Source of the DNA: Leucosporidium creatinivorum | Taxonomy: Eukaryota; Basidiomycota; Microbotryomycetes; Leucosporidiales; Leucosporidiaceae | Assembly: GCA_001600635.1 (NCBI GenBank) | Contig: BCKL01000035.1 | Span: 72,589 to 136,588, forward strand | DNA: 64,000 bases | Reading direction: 5' to 3' | Shown here: positions 40,463 to 54,348 of the stretch, one piece after another | Layout: every line of letters begins with the position of its first letter | Numbering within the stretch: position 1 is the stretch's first letter | Program-made: the position numbers and the translations under genes | The notes under the pieces: generated by a model | Told to the model about the DNA's origin: nothing | The model's database searches: none | What the model saw: the letters and a program-made list of their open reading frames with translations, nothing else

Positions 40463-41005
40463 GGCGCTCAAGAGGCTCTGCGCTGGCGCTGGGCTGAATG
40501 GGGAGTGGGTCGCTAAGGGCTGTAGGCTGTTGAAGAGGGGCGGGCGAGATCTGTAGGCTGTTCGGACGAAGCTGTAGGACGGTAGCAAGAAGCGAGAAAT
40601 GTGGTAAGAAGGAGAGGAGGCTTTCGCCCGTCTCAGCGCGTTTCGACTTGGCCGCGAACAGGGCTTGGATTCTTGCACCTCACTCCTTCGGCTCTCGACT
40701 CGGCTGGCAGGCTTCCGAACAGTTTCATCAACGCCTGCGAGGCTTCCAACTGCCTCCAGACTAGCTAGTCAGCTCACGATCGTTCCGCCTCTGCTGAGTT
40801 GAGCTGTCTCCGGGCAAGGGCAAACGTCGCTCGTCCTTCCGCCATTCGCCTGCATCCAAGCCCAGCACCAGGTTAGTTTTCGGTCGAAGATCCTACACCT
40901 GCTCTCCCTCGGCGCAGCACCCTCGGCGTAGACTCATTCGGCTTTCCCGCCCCGCGACACTTCAGCTCGTTTCGCACCAGATCAAGCCATCTGCGTCTCA
41001 ACGAC
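40463..41005. other. Divergent promoter region VMA13 / Zn2Cys6 regulator
   Basis: A 543-base region between two divergent genes. On the VMA13 side there are three CTACAG-type words within about 110 bases, including 40570-40585. No gene is supported inside it. Confidence 0.6.
40570..40585 (-). promoter_or_regulatory. 16-base promoter word CTACCGTCCTACAGCT upstream of VMA13
   Basis: On the minus strand this reads CTACCGTCCTACAGCT, about 110 bases upstream of the VMA13 start codon. It is identical to two copies upstream of the GCKIII kinase gene. Two more CCTACAG words lie between it and the start codon. Function is inferred from recurrence only. Confidence 0.55.
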
Positions 41006-43327
41006 ATGGCCGTCATCACCGACATCGGGCCCATCGTACGCAAACGTGCTCCCTACTCGACGAAAGCCTGCGACTCGTGCAAGAAACGGAGGCTTCGGTG
41101 TCAAGCGGATCCGGGGCAGGAGGGTTGTGCTCGCTGTATCTCCAAAGGACTCGTTTGCTCGGCTGGAGGGAAGGCGGGAGGCGCGAAACCGTGAGTTTAT
41201 TTTCTTCTCGAATTCTCGAAGCCGAAGCGAGCTCACGAAACGCTCGGCGCAGGTCTCTGCAACCCGCTTCGGCGCTCATCTCGACCTCCTCATCCTCGTC
41301 CTCCTCCGACTCGTCCTCGTGGGACTCACCTCCATCCTCCGCATCATCTCCCGAACCGCTCCCGCGAGAGCTGGTTCTACCCGTCATGAAGCCCCTCGTC
41401 TCCCTCGCTCGACTGAGCGCCGAGCAGGTCTCGTTCGCCTTCAGCTTCCACTTGCTCAATGGTTCGTTCGATCTCTCTCCGGTTGGACTACAGAGGCTGA
41501 TGTTGGTCTTTTACAGTGCACAAGTCGACCGATGACCCTAAGATGCCTAACGAATGCTTCAGGGTATTCCAAGGAGCTTTCTCTCGCACCGGCACGCTGT
41601 CGACTGCATCTCAGCAGCTGGTCTGGTACATTCAATGGCTCAACGATGAGACTTCATCCGTACGCCGATCTCCCCCTTTTCCCTGGTCGCTTGTAGGCTG
41701 ACTCACCTCGCTCTCCAGCAACGCCGAACTCCTCGCTCCTCGCAATCCGCACCTCGGAGCATCCTCACCTCACTCGAGCAACGCGTGATCGACAAGATCG
41801 AGGATCTCAGACTCGAGAACATGTCCTTTGAGGAGCAGGAGGAGGCTATGAGCCTGGTGCTGAGCGCGGTGAGTTGCTCGCTATTGCCATAGCCGAGGGA
41901 GCGCAGAGCTCATCTTTCTCGCTTTGGAATGTCGCAGATTGACACCCTCGATATGGCGGAAGCTACCTGGCGACATCGACTTTATGGTATCTCGTTTAAG
42001 CCCGTCTTACTTCTTTCCCTCGAGGCAGGGAGCGAGGCGAAGAAGTATCAGCGAACGATGGAGTTCGCTAGGGCTCTTGCTGTACGTTAATATCAGTCCT
42101 TGCGAGGGTGAGGATCTTCGCTGACGCTGGGCACCTTCCCAGATCAACGACATCCTCTTTTCCACGGCTTACAACGTCCCGCCTCGAACGTTCGTCGCCC
42201 TCCTCCCTCCTCTCTTACGCCCGCTCACCTCTCTCCTCGTCCACAGAACACTCACCGAATACACCTACCTCTTCGGCCGCTCCCCCGCCCCTCTCCCCCC
42301 CTCCTTCCACTTCCTCACCCCCTCCGACGAGCGCTCAATCTTCGCCTCCTCCCCTCTAAGCCCCCAAATCTTCACTCTTCTCTGGACCCAGCTCCTTCCC
42401 CCTCTCGAATCCCTCCTGCAGCAAATCACCCACATCCTCCTCTTCTCCTTCGCCTCAAATCCCTCGACCTCGGCGTTCGGGATTTGGGACCTCACCTCTC
42501 TCGGCTTGAGCTACATCGACCGAGTATGCGAGGGGTTGAGAAACGACGTCCGGACGAAAGAGCAGGAAGCCCTTCCTCGTCCGGGGAGGTTGCAGTTGGT
42601 GTTGAGGACGTTGGTGGAGGTGGAGATCAAGTTCTGTTGGAGCTTGCTCGCCGTGCATGCCCAGCTCGGGGAGGCGAAGGAGAGGGGAACGTTGGTGGGA
42701 GATACGGAGGAATGGATGGTGTTGAGTCGGGTGAAGTTGAGAGCTTGTGTTGATCGGCTGGGGAAGAGGTTCGGGTCGTTGTTGGTGAGTTTCTCGACTT
42801 TCCTCGTTCGGCGACGATGGAGCTGACCTTTCTCGGTGTTGACAGGCCCTCACACTGCGCCCCGGACATCTCTCCCGCATCACGCAATTCATCGGTCATA
42901 CTCTCGAAACTATCGGCCGCATCTACGTCGATTCGCCCGCTCGATTCGTCGCCGGCGAAGGTCCTAAAGCTGCTGCGTGAGTTTATGTTGCTCGTTCGGC
43001 TTTGGTGGCTGAATTGGAGCTGACTTCTCATGTTACCGAATCCCTTTTAACGCCCACAGTATACTCAAAGCCCTCCGCTTCGCCCTACAGCAGACGAACG
43101 AGCGTGGCGCTCCGAAGGCGAGGTTGGGCTTCATCGCTGATGAGCTGGAGGCGTCGATGGGTCGGATGTCGCTGAACTCGAATGGTGAGTGCCCTTGCTC
43201 TCTCTCTTACTCCTGGTAGCTCGCTAATCGACCTCGCGCTCGAACAGACGACGATCTCGGCGCCGCTGGTTCGGACGAGATGGCGAAGCAGATGGTGGAC
43301 AGTGTGGTGCGGGAGGTGATGGCTTAG
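41006..43327 (+). CDS. Zn2Cys6 (fungal binuclear cluster) transcription factor
   Basis: A probable DNA-binding regulator of unknown targets. The N-terminal cluster is CDSCKKRRLRC...GCARCISKGLVC, spacing C-x2-C-x6-C-x8-C-x2-C-x6-C, at about residues 23-52, as in Gal4-type proteins. A Ser-rich linker follows (SSSSSSSDSSSWDSPPSS). The rest is a helical middle region (LNDETSSQ..., EQRVIDKIEDLRLENMSFEEQEEAM, TLDMAEATWRHRLYGISFKPVLLLSLEAG) with long alpha-helical segments up to the end EMAKQMVDSVVREVMA. This fits the fungal transcription-factor middle homology type but lacks a motif I can name. About eight exons. No neighbouring pathway genes hint at its regulon. Confidence 0.85.
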
Positions 43328-43658
43328 CGAAGTGGTACTTTCGTATTGTAGCTCTGTAGATCTTGTATCGTTGTTTCGCTTCGCAGCCTTCGACAGGTCT
43401 GTCTCTTGTTTCTCGGCGTCGACGAGTCCCTCTCTCTCGCTCTCTGTCAGTACAAGATGACAAGCTACCGCGTCTTGCACGGCTCTGCTCATTCTCCAGC
43501 GGTTCCCTAACCTTCGAGCCCGCCGCGAGCGCGCCGAGCGCCTATACCACTCTCAACCCCCACCCTGACCGTCCTCAGGCCCAGCACGGATACAGGAAGA
43601 TACTACGACGGGAGACGAGTTAGAGTTGCGAGACGCTGATGTGTTCGTCCGGTCTCAC
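43328..43658. other. Convergent 3' flank
   Basis: A 331-base region between the converging stop codons of the Zn2Cys6 gene and F-box-like gene 3. I see no gene or repeat in it. Confidence 0.5.
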
Positions 43659-44864
43659 TCACTCTGATCGCTCGCGACTAGTAGCCACTTCAATCCCCCT
43701 CGCTTTGCACTCCCACTTCAAGCTCGCAAGTCCGACGGCCGTCCCATCGTCCGAGACTTTTAGCACCTCAAGTCGGGACAGCGAGTGAAGGTTCCGACGA
43801 AGAAGAGTGAGCGCGTCGTCGTAGTCGTCGGTCGGGTGTCGACTCCCGACGAAGTGAAGAAGCTCGATGGGGTTAGGGATGGCCCTGAGGACCGAGGCGC
43901 AAGACGAGTCGATCCCAAGCTGGCGTAGTGATACACACTGCTCGAAGAAATGGACCAAGGCCATGTTGGCGTGTCGCAATCCAGCAACGAAGTAGAAATG
44001 GCGGAGGTAGCAGGGCTCGTGGAGGAAGGGGAAGGGTCTCGGAGCATCGAGAGGCCGAGGAGGGCGACTGCTGCCATTGTGGGCGAGGAGGTTCACTCGA
44101 AGCCCAGCGCGATCGCCAACAGACTGCAGTAGGTCCGCGCTGAGCTCGGAAGGGCATCGTCCTCGGTCCCAGTCGACGTGAATGATAAGGGACTCGAGGA
44201 AGAAGGGGAGCTTGAAGGTCGGTGGTACTGGGTGAGGTGTCTTGTGAAACGCGATGGTGCGGTGCAGGTTGAGAACTTCGAGCTCTGCAAAATCATAGCT
44301 TCCCTCAGTGTCGGGAAGGTCAAGAGCTCGGCGATAGCACTCACCCGCAAGGCGTGGGTCATAGAACGTGAAAGGATGCAGAGCGTTGATGTTGCCCAAC
44401 ACGAGCTTCGTCAACTGAGGACACGAAAGCATGAGCTGCTCCGTCAGCTCGCCTGGGAGGGGCGCCCGGTCGCCGTTCAGCTCGAGATCGTTCGTGCGCT
44501 GCGCTCGTGCGGGGCTGCGGAGGAAGGAGAGCGCTGCCTTCTCGGAACGTATCCAGACGCTCTTCCAGAGTATTGCTTGGGCCGAATGGCGCCACAGCGA
44601 GCAAACGAGTGAAGCGTTGCGCAGGAAGCGTCGACGAGAGCGGGCGACGGGAACGTCGCTAGTGCTACTGCCGCCGATTCTGCACTCTGCGCCAAGCTCG
44701 ATGATGTAGTAGACGAGCTCCGGCGGCAGCTTCCACCCTTTGCTCGGGTCGATCTCGAGTCCAGCGAACTGAGCGTCGAGTAGCGCCTGCTTCTCCTTCT
44801 TGAGCTTCCTCCTCGCTGCACCGGAGCGCTTGCCGTGAGCTGTAGGTTGTTGCTGAGCTTCCAT
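43659..44864 (-). CDS. F-box/LRR-like family protein 3
   Basis: It shares with genes 2 and 5 the start MEAQQQP, AHGKRSGAARRKLKKEK and the QALLDAQFAGLEIDP block. The F-box-like core is LPPELVYYIIELG...NASLVCSLWRHSAQAILWKSV. Leucine-rich sequence follows: LSCPQLTKLVLGNINAL, LEVLNLHRTIAF, FFLESLIIHVDW, LRHFYFVAGLRHANMALVHFFEQCVSLRQLGI. It ends LHSLSRLEVLKVSDD...WECKARGIEV, the family C-terminal signature. One intron (44285-44344, 60 nt) at the conserved position keeps the frame open if unspliced. The start is preceded by the conserved leader. Substrate-adaptor role is inference. Intact. Confidence 0.82.
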   Translation of the reverse strand: MEAQQQPTAHGKRSGAARRKLKKEKQALLDAQFAGLEIDPSKGWKLPPELVYYIIELGAECRIGGSSTSDVPVARSRRRFLRNASLVCSLWRHSAQAILWKSVWIRSEKAALSFLRSPARAQRTNDLELNGDRAPLPGELTEQLMLSCPQLTKLVLGNINALHPFTFYDPRLAGECYRRALDLPDTEGSYDFAELEVLNLHRTIAFHKTPHPVPPTFKLPFFLESLIIHVDWDRGRCPSELSADLLQSVGDRAGLRVNLLAHNGSSRPPRPLDAPRPFPFLHEPCYLRHFYFVAGLRHANMALVHFFEQCVSLRQLGIDSSCASVLRAIPNPIELLHFVGSRHPTDDYDDALTLLRRNLHSLSRLEVLKVSDDGTAVGLASLKWECKARGIEVATSRERSE

Positions 44865-45020
44865 TCCTGTACTGGAGTGCTTGTTGGAGCTGAGAGCGAC
44901 GAGAGCGAGACGAGAGCGAGACGAGAGCGAGACGAGCAAAGATTTGGAAGGAGGACAACAGACGAGGGAGGGCTCGAGCGAGGTTTGAGGGAGGCGAGAG
45001 GGTGTGCGAGGCTGTGTACC
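44865..45020 (-). repeat. Shared 5' leader of the F-box-like family, copy B
   Basis: On the minus strand it carries CTCAAACCTCGCTCGAGCC, CTCCCTCGTCTGTTG, ATCTTTGCTCGTCTCGCTC and AGTACAGG before the ATG, matching copies A and C in order. An 11-base unit (GAGAGCGAGAC on the plus strand) is repeated about three times at 44900-44937 inside it, so this copy has a local tandem expansion. Confidence 0.75.
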
Positions 45021-45388
45021 GATAGGCTGCAGATTAAGAGAAAGTCGGATGACTTAACTCAGTCAATCTGTAGGTCGTCACTGCTCTTTACCAGCTCTCT
45101 TCGTCGTCTAGCAGCTGCGCCGAGCTCTGGAGGCCTCTGCTCTGCGCCGAGCCCCCGTGTAGCTCGACGAGCTGACGAAACACTGCGAGGCGCTGGTCAT
45201 ACTCACTCGAGCCACATTTGAGTACCCCAGCAGCCTCTCCGACCCCAAGAGAACGAAGAGCAGGGGAAGCGCGGCTCTTCGCCGAAGTCCCCTCGCCGAG
45301 CAGCCCTCTCTCTTAAGTCCTGTTAGCCAGCAACGCCCCCCGGCGTCTCCAATTCCATCGCAATCAGTAGCAGAGTGGTAGACTGTAT
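44865..45388. other. Leader of F-box-like gene 3 and 3' flank of TMA7
   Basis: A 524-base gap. About 44865-45020 is the shared family leader. The rest is unassigned and includes an inverted repeat TGACTTAACTCAGTCA at 45050-45065, which resembles two overlapping bZIP/AP-1-like half-sites. Confidence 0.55.
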
Positions 45389-45965
45389 CTACTTCTTGCC
45401 CGACTTCTTGACTGATAAGCGGAAAGAGCGAAAGGTCAGCTCTCGTCCGAAGCGCCGCCTCTCGCTTCCAAGGCGAGTAGAATCGCCGACGCAAGCCCAG
45501 CCATAGCAAACAAACGACTCACTTCCTCCTCCACCGGAAAGAGGTCCTCCCTTGGCAGCGCGAGCCTGAGCCTCCTTGAGGGCGAGCTTGTCGGCGATCT
45601 GCTTGGCCTTGAAGTCGGCACTGTGACCAGGGTCAAGTCGGGAAGATTAGCAGGACATCCGAAATGGCTGCCGCTGCAATCTGGAGTGCTACAGCGGCCG
45701 TGGAACGCGCGGAAACTTGCTCGTCGGGGTCCTCTTCAGCGTCGGGCTTCTTCTTGGCAGCCTTGAGAGGCTTGAGCTTTCCACCTATGTATGTACAGCA
45801 ACTGTAGGTCAGCCCGAGCTCCGACCGAGGCTGTAGAACGAGCACGAGGCGAGGAAAGCGACGAGAGGCGGGATTTGCTTGCGCGAAGGGCGGCGGGGTG
45901 TGCTGGAGTGTAGGGTGGTAAGAGCTAGAGCAAGAGCAAGAGCACGTACCGGCGCGTCCAGACAT
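45389..45965 (-). CDS. TMA7: Translation machinery-associated protein 7
   Basis: A small, lysine-rich ribosome-associated protein of unknown precise role. Four exons give a product of about 64-66 residues: MSGRAGGKLKPLKAAKKK, an acidic patch DAEEDPDD, ADFKAKQIADKLALKEAQ, then GGPLSGGGGIKKSGKK. The beginning MSGR-GGK-KPLK, the FKxK helix and the GGPLxxGGIKKSGKK end are the Tma7 signature. The junction between the acidic patch and ADFKAK is in frame only if the second intron uses a GC donor (GA|GCAAGT), which is the known strong GC-AG consensus; all GT donors nearby put the next exon out of frame. Divergent from the glycosyltransferase candidate. Confidence 0.9.
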
Positions 45966-46239
45966 GTGACTAGTGTGATGTAGAAGGTGGTGGTAAAAGC
46001 GAGAGCCTGCCGCCACGGCTTTCACTCCGTCCATCTCGTCTCGCTCGACTTTCGACATTGCGCTGGCTGTACGGGAGCAGCTACAGGATGGATGAGCACA
46101 CCAATTAGACAAACAGGAGCTCAGCACGTCAATAGTGAGCTACAATCTGCTACTGCCGCTGAAGTACAGCTAATCGCCGCCCCACGCCTCTCTTTCAGTC
46201 TCCATCAACGCCTCGCCGTCGCCTACAGCTTCTCGTACC

Positions 46240-49084
46240 ATGCCTTCGATAGCAGGACTACACGAACGACGTCCTTCCGACAACCCTGCTTCCTCTTCGC
46301 ACCCGCTATTCGATGACCCAGCCGCGTCAATCAACGGTTCGGGAGTAGGAGCCAGCACAGCAAGATGGGCTCAGCGCTTCAAGGGGCTCGTACAAAGCAG
46401 TACAGCAGGCGGAGGATCAAGCTGGTTCAGCACAAGAAGAACGAGGGGCTTGACTTCCACGCCGGGCGGTTCACGATCAGGCCGACGTGATTCCCTACAC
46501 ACCGGATCCATCCCCTTCTCCCTCGTCCAATTCTTCGGCAACACGCTCTCCATCTTCTACATCACCGAAGAGCAACAACAATCCCAGTCCTCGCGCACCC
46601 ACCACCCTCACTCGGACTCGGACTCGCTCCCCTCCGCCTCAGCTTCGCTGGCCGCTTCGATCCCTCTCCCCAATACTCCCGCTCATTTCCCCTCACCCTC
46701 CCCTTTACTCACCTCCACCACCCGCATCCCATCCTCCTACTACAACCCCGGCAAACGCCCCGCCGCCCTCTCCCGAACAGGCTGGCTAGCAGTCACTTTC
46801 ATTTTCCTCCTCGGTCTCAGAGAGCTAGTCGTTCTCTCGCGGATGGGCGGAGGAGGAGCAAAGGGCGCTATACGAGTGAGAGGGCGGGATCCCTGGGCTG
46901 TACTGAGGGAGTACGAGGGCGTTACTTCGAAGACGAAGACGAGGGGCCTGCCCGGGTGGGATACGATGTGGAAGTTACCGCTCGCTTCTATGGCGACTTC
47001 GACGACGGCGGTGGGGTCAGGGTTGACGGAGGCGAATTGGGGGTTGGAGAGCGGGCTCGGTGGAGTGGGAGCGGGCGACACGACGGCCATTGTGCTGCAT
47101 TGGAAGAGGACGGATAATGTAAGGGTCATTGTGGCCAAGTTGTGTCAGTATGAGTTCTTTGAGACGGTGTTTGTGTGGAACAATAACCCCGAGATTCGGT
47201 TGACGAGGGAGGTGAGTGCTCGGTCGTCATTCTCTCCACTTCGCCCTCTCGCTTACATCGCTGACCTCCTCGCTCTTCTATCGCACTCTCCCTCTCTCTA
47301 CACCACACCAAACAGCACTTCGCCTCGACCCACTGCCCGGCCTCGCGCCTCCGGATCTACAACTCCCCCCGCAACCTCCTCTTCACCGCACGCTACCTCG
47401 CCTGCCTCCAATCCTCCACTCCCTACTGCTTCTTCCAAGACGACGACTGGATCGTCCGACCCCTCCGAGCGCTCTACTCCCAATTCCGACGGGACCCAGA
47501 AGGCCCGGTGGTGGTGCATACAAACGCCGAGGTCGCGAGCCTGTATGGGCTGGAGTGGTGCTTCTTCCGTTCGTCTCTCTTCTCTCCTCCCTTCTCCCTC
47601 GCTTCAGCTAACCCGCTGAGACGCATCAGAATCGCCCCTCCACACCTGTTTCTCCTGGGTCGGTACCGGCGCCTTCAGTGCCAAATCCCACGTCCAGCGG
47701 TTCCTCCACACCCTCACGACGATAAACTATCCTCGGGACGAAGTAGGGCACGCGGATAACTCGTTTACGCTGTTTCAGAATGAGCCGCCTTACGTCTTGA
47801 CGAGCGAGTTGAGCCAGATGCCCAGTCCTTGGGGGCATAGTGATGGCGAGGGGATCAGGAGGAATAAGGGGTTTATTGTGCGTTATCTGCTGCGCGAGAA
47901 ACGATGGAGAAGATGGAGCTGACCCTTCGAACTCTTCGCCGAACCTCTCCCCTCCTCCTCCGAACAGCACAAAGGCCTCGTCCACCTGACCAACTACCTC
48001 GCTCTTCACTCCACCTCCCCACCACCAACCACGCGCACAACGACCCTCCTCACCACCCCCCTCCCCATTTCCCCTCCCGCCACTTCCTACCTCTCCTCCC
48101 CGCTCCCCCCTCTCCCACCCCACCCTTACGCGCACCACGCCCGCTCACCCTGCCACACCGACACATGCACCTTCTTGACCAACATCGCCCTCCTACCTCC
48201 TCCTGACGCTATTCCTTACCCCGGTGTCGAGGTGGTCAAGGATCTGGAAAGCTGGGAGAATTGGCTCGGGTGGACCGCGAGGGGGTGGATGGAAGGTGGG
48301 AGGGATGGGGCCGAGGTTTGGAGGGTGGAGGAAGGGTGGGCTAGAGCGTGGAGCTATCAGGGTGCGGTGGATGGGAGGGTGGGGACGGCGTTTCGGTCGC
48401 CGGATGGTGAGTCTCTTCTCTTCTCCCCTCCCTCGGCGCGCGCGATGAAGAGGTGATAGCTGACGGCGAGGTGAACGAAACAGTGGTCAAAACCCACGAC
48501 TATATCGCCCTAGGAATGATCGCAGCACTGGATGCAGAATTGATGCCCCGAGTCGGGTTCTTGTTCGTGTTGGAGAATGTTGAGAAGCTGTTTGAGGCGG
48601 GGGTGTTGGAGGTGGAGGTATCGGCGGATGGGTACCGATGGGTGAGTGTTAGCTTCCTCTTGGTGGCTGGCTGCCTTGATCGTGTTGGTTGAGCGGCAAG
48701 AGCTGGATGAGCCAGCGCCGAGCATCGAGCCGAGCTGACGTACCCTCTCCTCTGCGACTCCAGTTCCCACCCATCTCCGCCTCCACTCCCTCCTGCACCA
48801 CTACATCCTCACTCTCGACCCTCCCCTCCCCCGCCTTCCCCTCCTCTTCCTACCTCTCCCCCCTCGCCCTCTCCCTCTCCCTCCATACCGAATCCCCCTC
48901 CCGGTGGTTCTCCCGTCGACCCAACCTCAAGGAATGTCGAATCGAGATGAGCAGTGTATTGCGAGAAGGGGAGGGCGTGGGGAGGGGTGTGGAGGGCTGG
49001 AGGTTTGTGAGATTGAGAGCCGGGGAGGGGGCGCAGGGGGTCAGAGTTGGGTGGGGGGTGTATGAGATGAGGGTGGAGGTTTAG
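46240..49084 (+). CDS. Type II membrane glycosyltransferase-like protein (GT64-like, DDD motif)
   Basis: Probably a Golgi/ER sugar transferase; this is inference. A ~180-residue Ser/Pro-rich N-terminal region precedes one membrane segment (LAVTFIFLLGLRELVVL). The luminal domain contains AIVLHWKRTDNVRVIVAKLCQYEFFETVFVWNNNPEI, then ASRLRIYNSPRNLLFTARYLAC, then YCFFQDDDWIVRPLRALY with a DDD metal-binding type motif as in GT-A enzymes. VVVHTNAEVASLYGLEWCFF and CFSWVGTGAFSAKSHVQRFL follow. The VLHWKR...VWNNNPE start recalls exostosin/GT64-type domains and a family seen in basidiomycetes. The C-terminal part is Ser/Pro-rich and may be a carbohydrate-facing beta domain. About six exons. The acceptor and donor sugars cannot be told from sequence. 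Confidence 0.75.
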
Positions 49085-49376
49085 AGTGGAATGAGGAGTG
49101 GTTGTTGGTTCATTTTGGAGAGAAAACCGAGCGCCGAGATTGAGATCTGAGCCAAGTCCGAAATTCGACGTCAAGACGAGGCGCGCCAGCAGCAGCCTGA
49201 GCTTGCCCTCCCGCCAACTCTTTCGTCGCTCGTTCGCCCGCTCGTTTCTCGACTCGCCTGTAGGATCTCATCGACTGTACAAAGGATTCCTCGCTCTACA
49301 GCGCTACAGGCTGTCGCCTAATCGCCCTCCCATCTCTCCCATCTCGTCACAACAAGCTCGCCTCCCTCAGCCAGCG

Positions 49377-50790
49377 ATGCTCCCCTTCCCCAACTCTGCG
49401 CCTCCTTCTCCAAATCCTTCAATAGGCGACTGGGACGAGCACTACCACGACGATTCTGATGGCAAACACAAACTACGCACCACAGCCCTCGCAGACAACC
49501 TTCACCTCCCATTTGGCCTCCGTCGATTCCTCGCCAACCCGCTCATCTCCCTACAGCCTCAACATCGGAAACCGGCCTCGTACGGGATTGGAGCTGTAGC
49601 ATTGTTCCTCGTTTACTTCCTACTCTTCCGAGGAGCTGGAGACGAGGAAGGATTGGGAGGCAAGGGAGCGAGTACGGCGCACGAGAAGTTACGGTGGGGG
49701 AGCCATCAGAATGTCGAGAATTGGGGGGATCATGTCGGGCTCGGGCGGGCTAGGGAAGGAGTATTGGAGCGGACGCCGAGCCCTTATGTCGATATTGGGG
49801 ATCATTGGAAGGGGGGGCATGGAGCATTATATAGGGGGAGGAGGACGCTGCAGGAGATTTTGAGCCATGATGAGGGAGAAGGAGGGGAGGAGGAATTGGA
49901 GAAGGAGGAGAAGGAGAAGGTGCAGGAGCGGAATTGGGAGTTTGAGAGGGATCGGCATGGAGTAATGGGAGGCTCTTCGGTCGAATGGTCCTCGGGCGTC
50001 GTTGGATCCGGCACATTTCTCGGCTCGTACGTTGATATGAGGAAGGATTCCTCCCTCCAAGCCCCGACTTCACCAGCATACACCTCCCTCGAACGCAAAG
50101 CCCTCACGGACCATATTCTCCAATTCGGCTGGCAATACCTCGACGAGGAGGATCAGCTCAATACGGAGGATCTACTCTCCCGCGCGGTCAAGGAAGGATG
50201 GTTGGATTCCCTGCCATTGCGGGATCGGGTGAGGGGCGATGAGATCAAGGAGCTTTGGGCAGCGGAGGGGTGGAGCAGGATTTATACGGTTATGGAGGGG
50301 CATTGGAGGAAAAGTGCGTTGGAGGTCGCATTGGAGAAGATGGTGAGGAGGGTGCCGGTGGTGGTGTTTAGTAAGACGACATGCCCGTGAGTCCTTCCCT
50401 CGCCGCTTTCGACCGAGCCGAGCAGAAAGCTGACCTCGGCGCTCCCTCTCGACCGCAACAGACACTCGAAGCGCGCCAAAGCCCTTCTAGCACAATACCA
50501 CCCCGTCCCCTACCCTCAAATCGTCGAAGTGGACCTACGGCGTACGCTTCTCGCCTCCTCCTTCTCCTCTCTCGCCTCGCTGACCCTCTCTCGCCCTTCT
50601 AGCCGACGCCGTCCCCCTCAAAGGCCTCCTCAAGCGACGTACCTCGCACGGGACCTTCCCCAACATCATCATCGGCGGTCGGTCCATCGGGGGAGCAGAT
50701 GATCTAGAGAGGTTGGCGAGGAGTGGCGATTTGAGTAGGTTGCTCAGGGAGGTCGGGGTGAGGCATGGTGGTGGGTCGGGAGAGCTTTAG
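49377..50790 (+). CDS. Membrane-anchored monothiol glutaredoxin (Grx6/Grx7-like)
   Basis: A glutaredoxin domain at the C-terminus has VPVVVFSKTTCPHSKRAKALL, active site CPHS, and the glutathione-binding TFPNIIIGGRSIGGADDLERL. CPxS instead of CPxC makes it monothiol, as in the yeast secretory-pathway proteins Grx6 (CSYS) and Grx7 (CPYS). A single hydrophobic segment YGIGAVALFLVYFLLF near residue 65 would anchor it as a type II protein with the redox domain in the lumen; location is inference. Between them lies an unusually long (~240 residue) charged, glycine-rich spacer with a Glu/Lys run (EEELEKEEKEKV). Three exons; the first intron splits the CP of the active site. The upstream region carries CTACAG words (about 49300-49315). 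Confidence 0.85.
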
Positions 50791-51263
50791 GGTGCGGAAG
50801 TGAGAAGAGGGACACTTTTAGGAAATAGACAAATGGACCTTGGGCTTTGCAAGCAGCAGCATTTAGCATCGGACTCGGAGCTCGGCGTGGGAGGAGGGCG
50901 CGAAGCTTCGGCGATTCTAGCGTGGAATGTGACAGGTGAGCTCGGTATTTAATAGCTGTAGGATGATAGCACTGTATCAGAGTACAGCGAGCGAAACGGA
51001 AGATCGAGCTACACCCCCTTTGAATCAGGCTCCTGCGCCCGACTGACGGGCTCTGGCTGCTCGCTCAGGCGCTACAAGTTGAAAGCGATGAGCAGCGACG
51101 TCTCTCTTCCTCCGCCTCTTTTCACCTCGTCTCAGCTCTCTCAGCCAATTCTACCGTCCTACAGCTTCAACGCTCCCCTACCGTCCTACAGCTCTCACAG
51201 CACATCACTCAACTCACGAGCCTCCTCCTCTCAGCGCGCGTGCGTCTGCTCTGAGGCTGAGGG
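50791..51263. other. Intergenic, promoter of GCKIII kinase
   Basis: A 473-base gap between same-strand genes. It contains AGCTGTAGGATGATAG near 50953-50968 and two exact copies of a 16-base word at 51151-51166 and 51178-51193. No gene is seen. Confidence 0.6.
51151..51193 (+). promoter_or_regulatory. Two copies of CTACCGTCCTACAGCT upstream of the kinase gene
   Basis: The 16-base word occurs at 51151-51166 and again at 51178-51193, start-to-start spacing 27 bases, roughly 70-115 bases before the kinase ATG. An exact third copy lies upstream of VMA13 in the same orientation relative to its gene. Likely a transcription-factor site or core-promoter element. Confidence 0.6.

Positions 51264-54348
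<3,085 letters not shown>

Noticed and set aside
44895-44940. GAGAGCGAGAC tandem repeat considered as a CRISPR-like or satellite array
   Set aside because: Only about three 11-base units without spacers, inside a eukaryotic gene leader; a simple local expansion.
46740-47138. Minus-strand open frame of 132 codons inside the glycosyltransferase gene
   Set aside because: Antisense to conserved coding sequence (HWKR...VWNNNPE) and without any domain.
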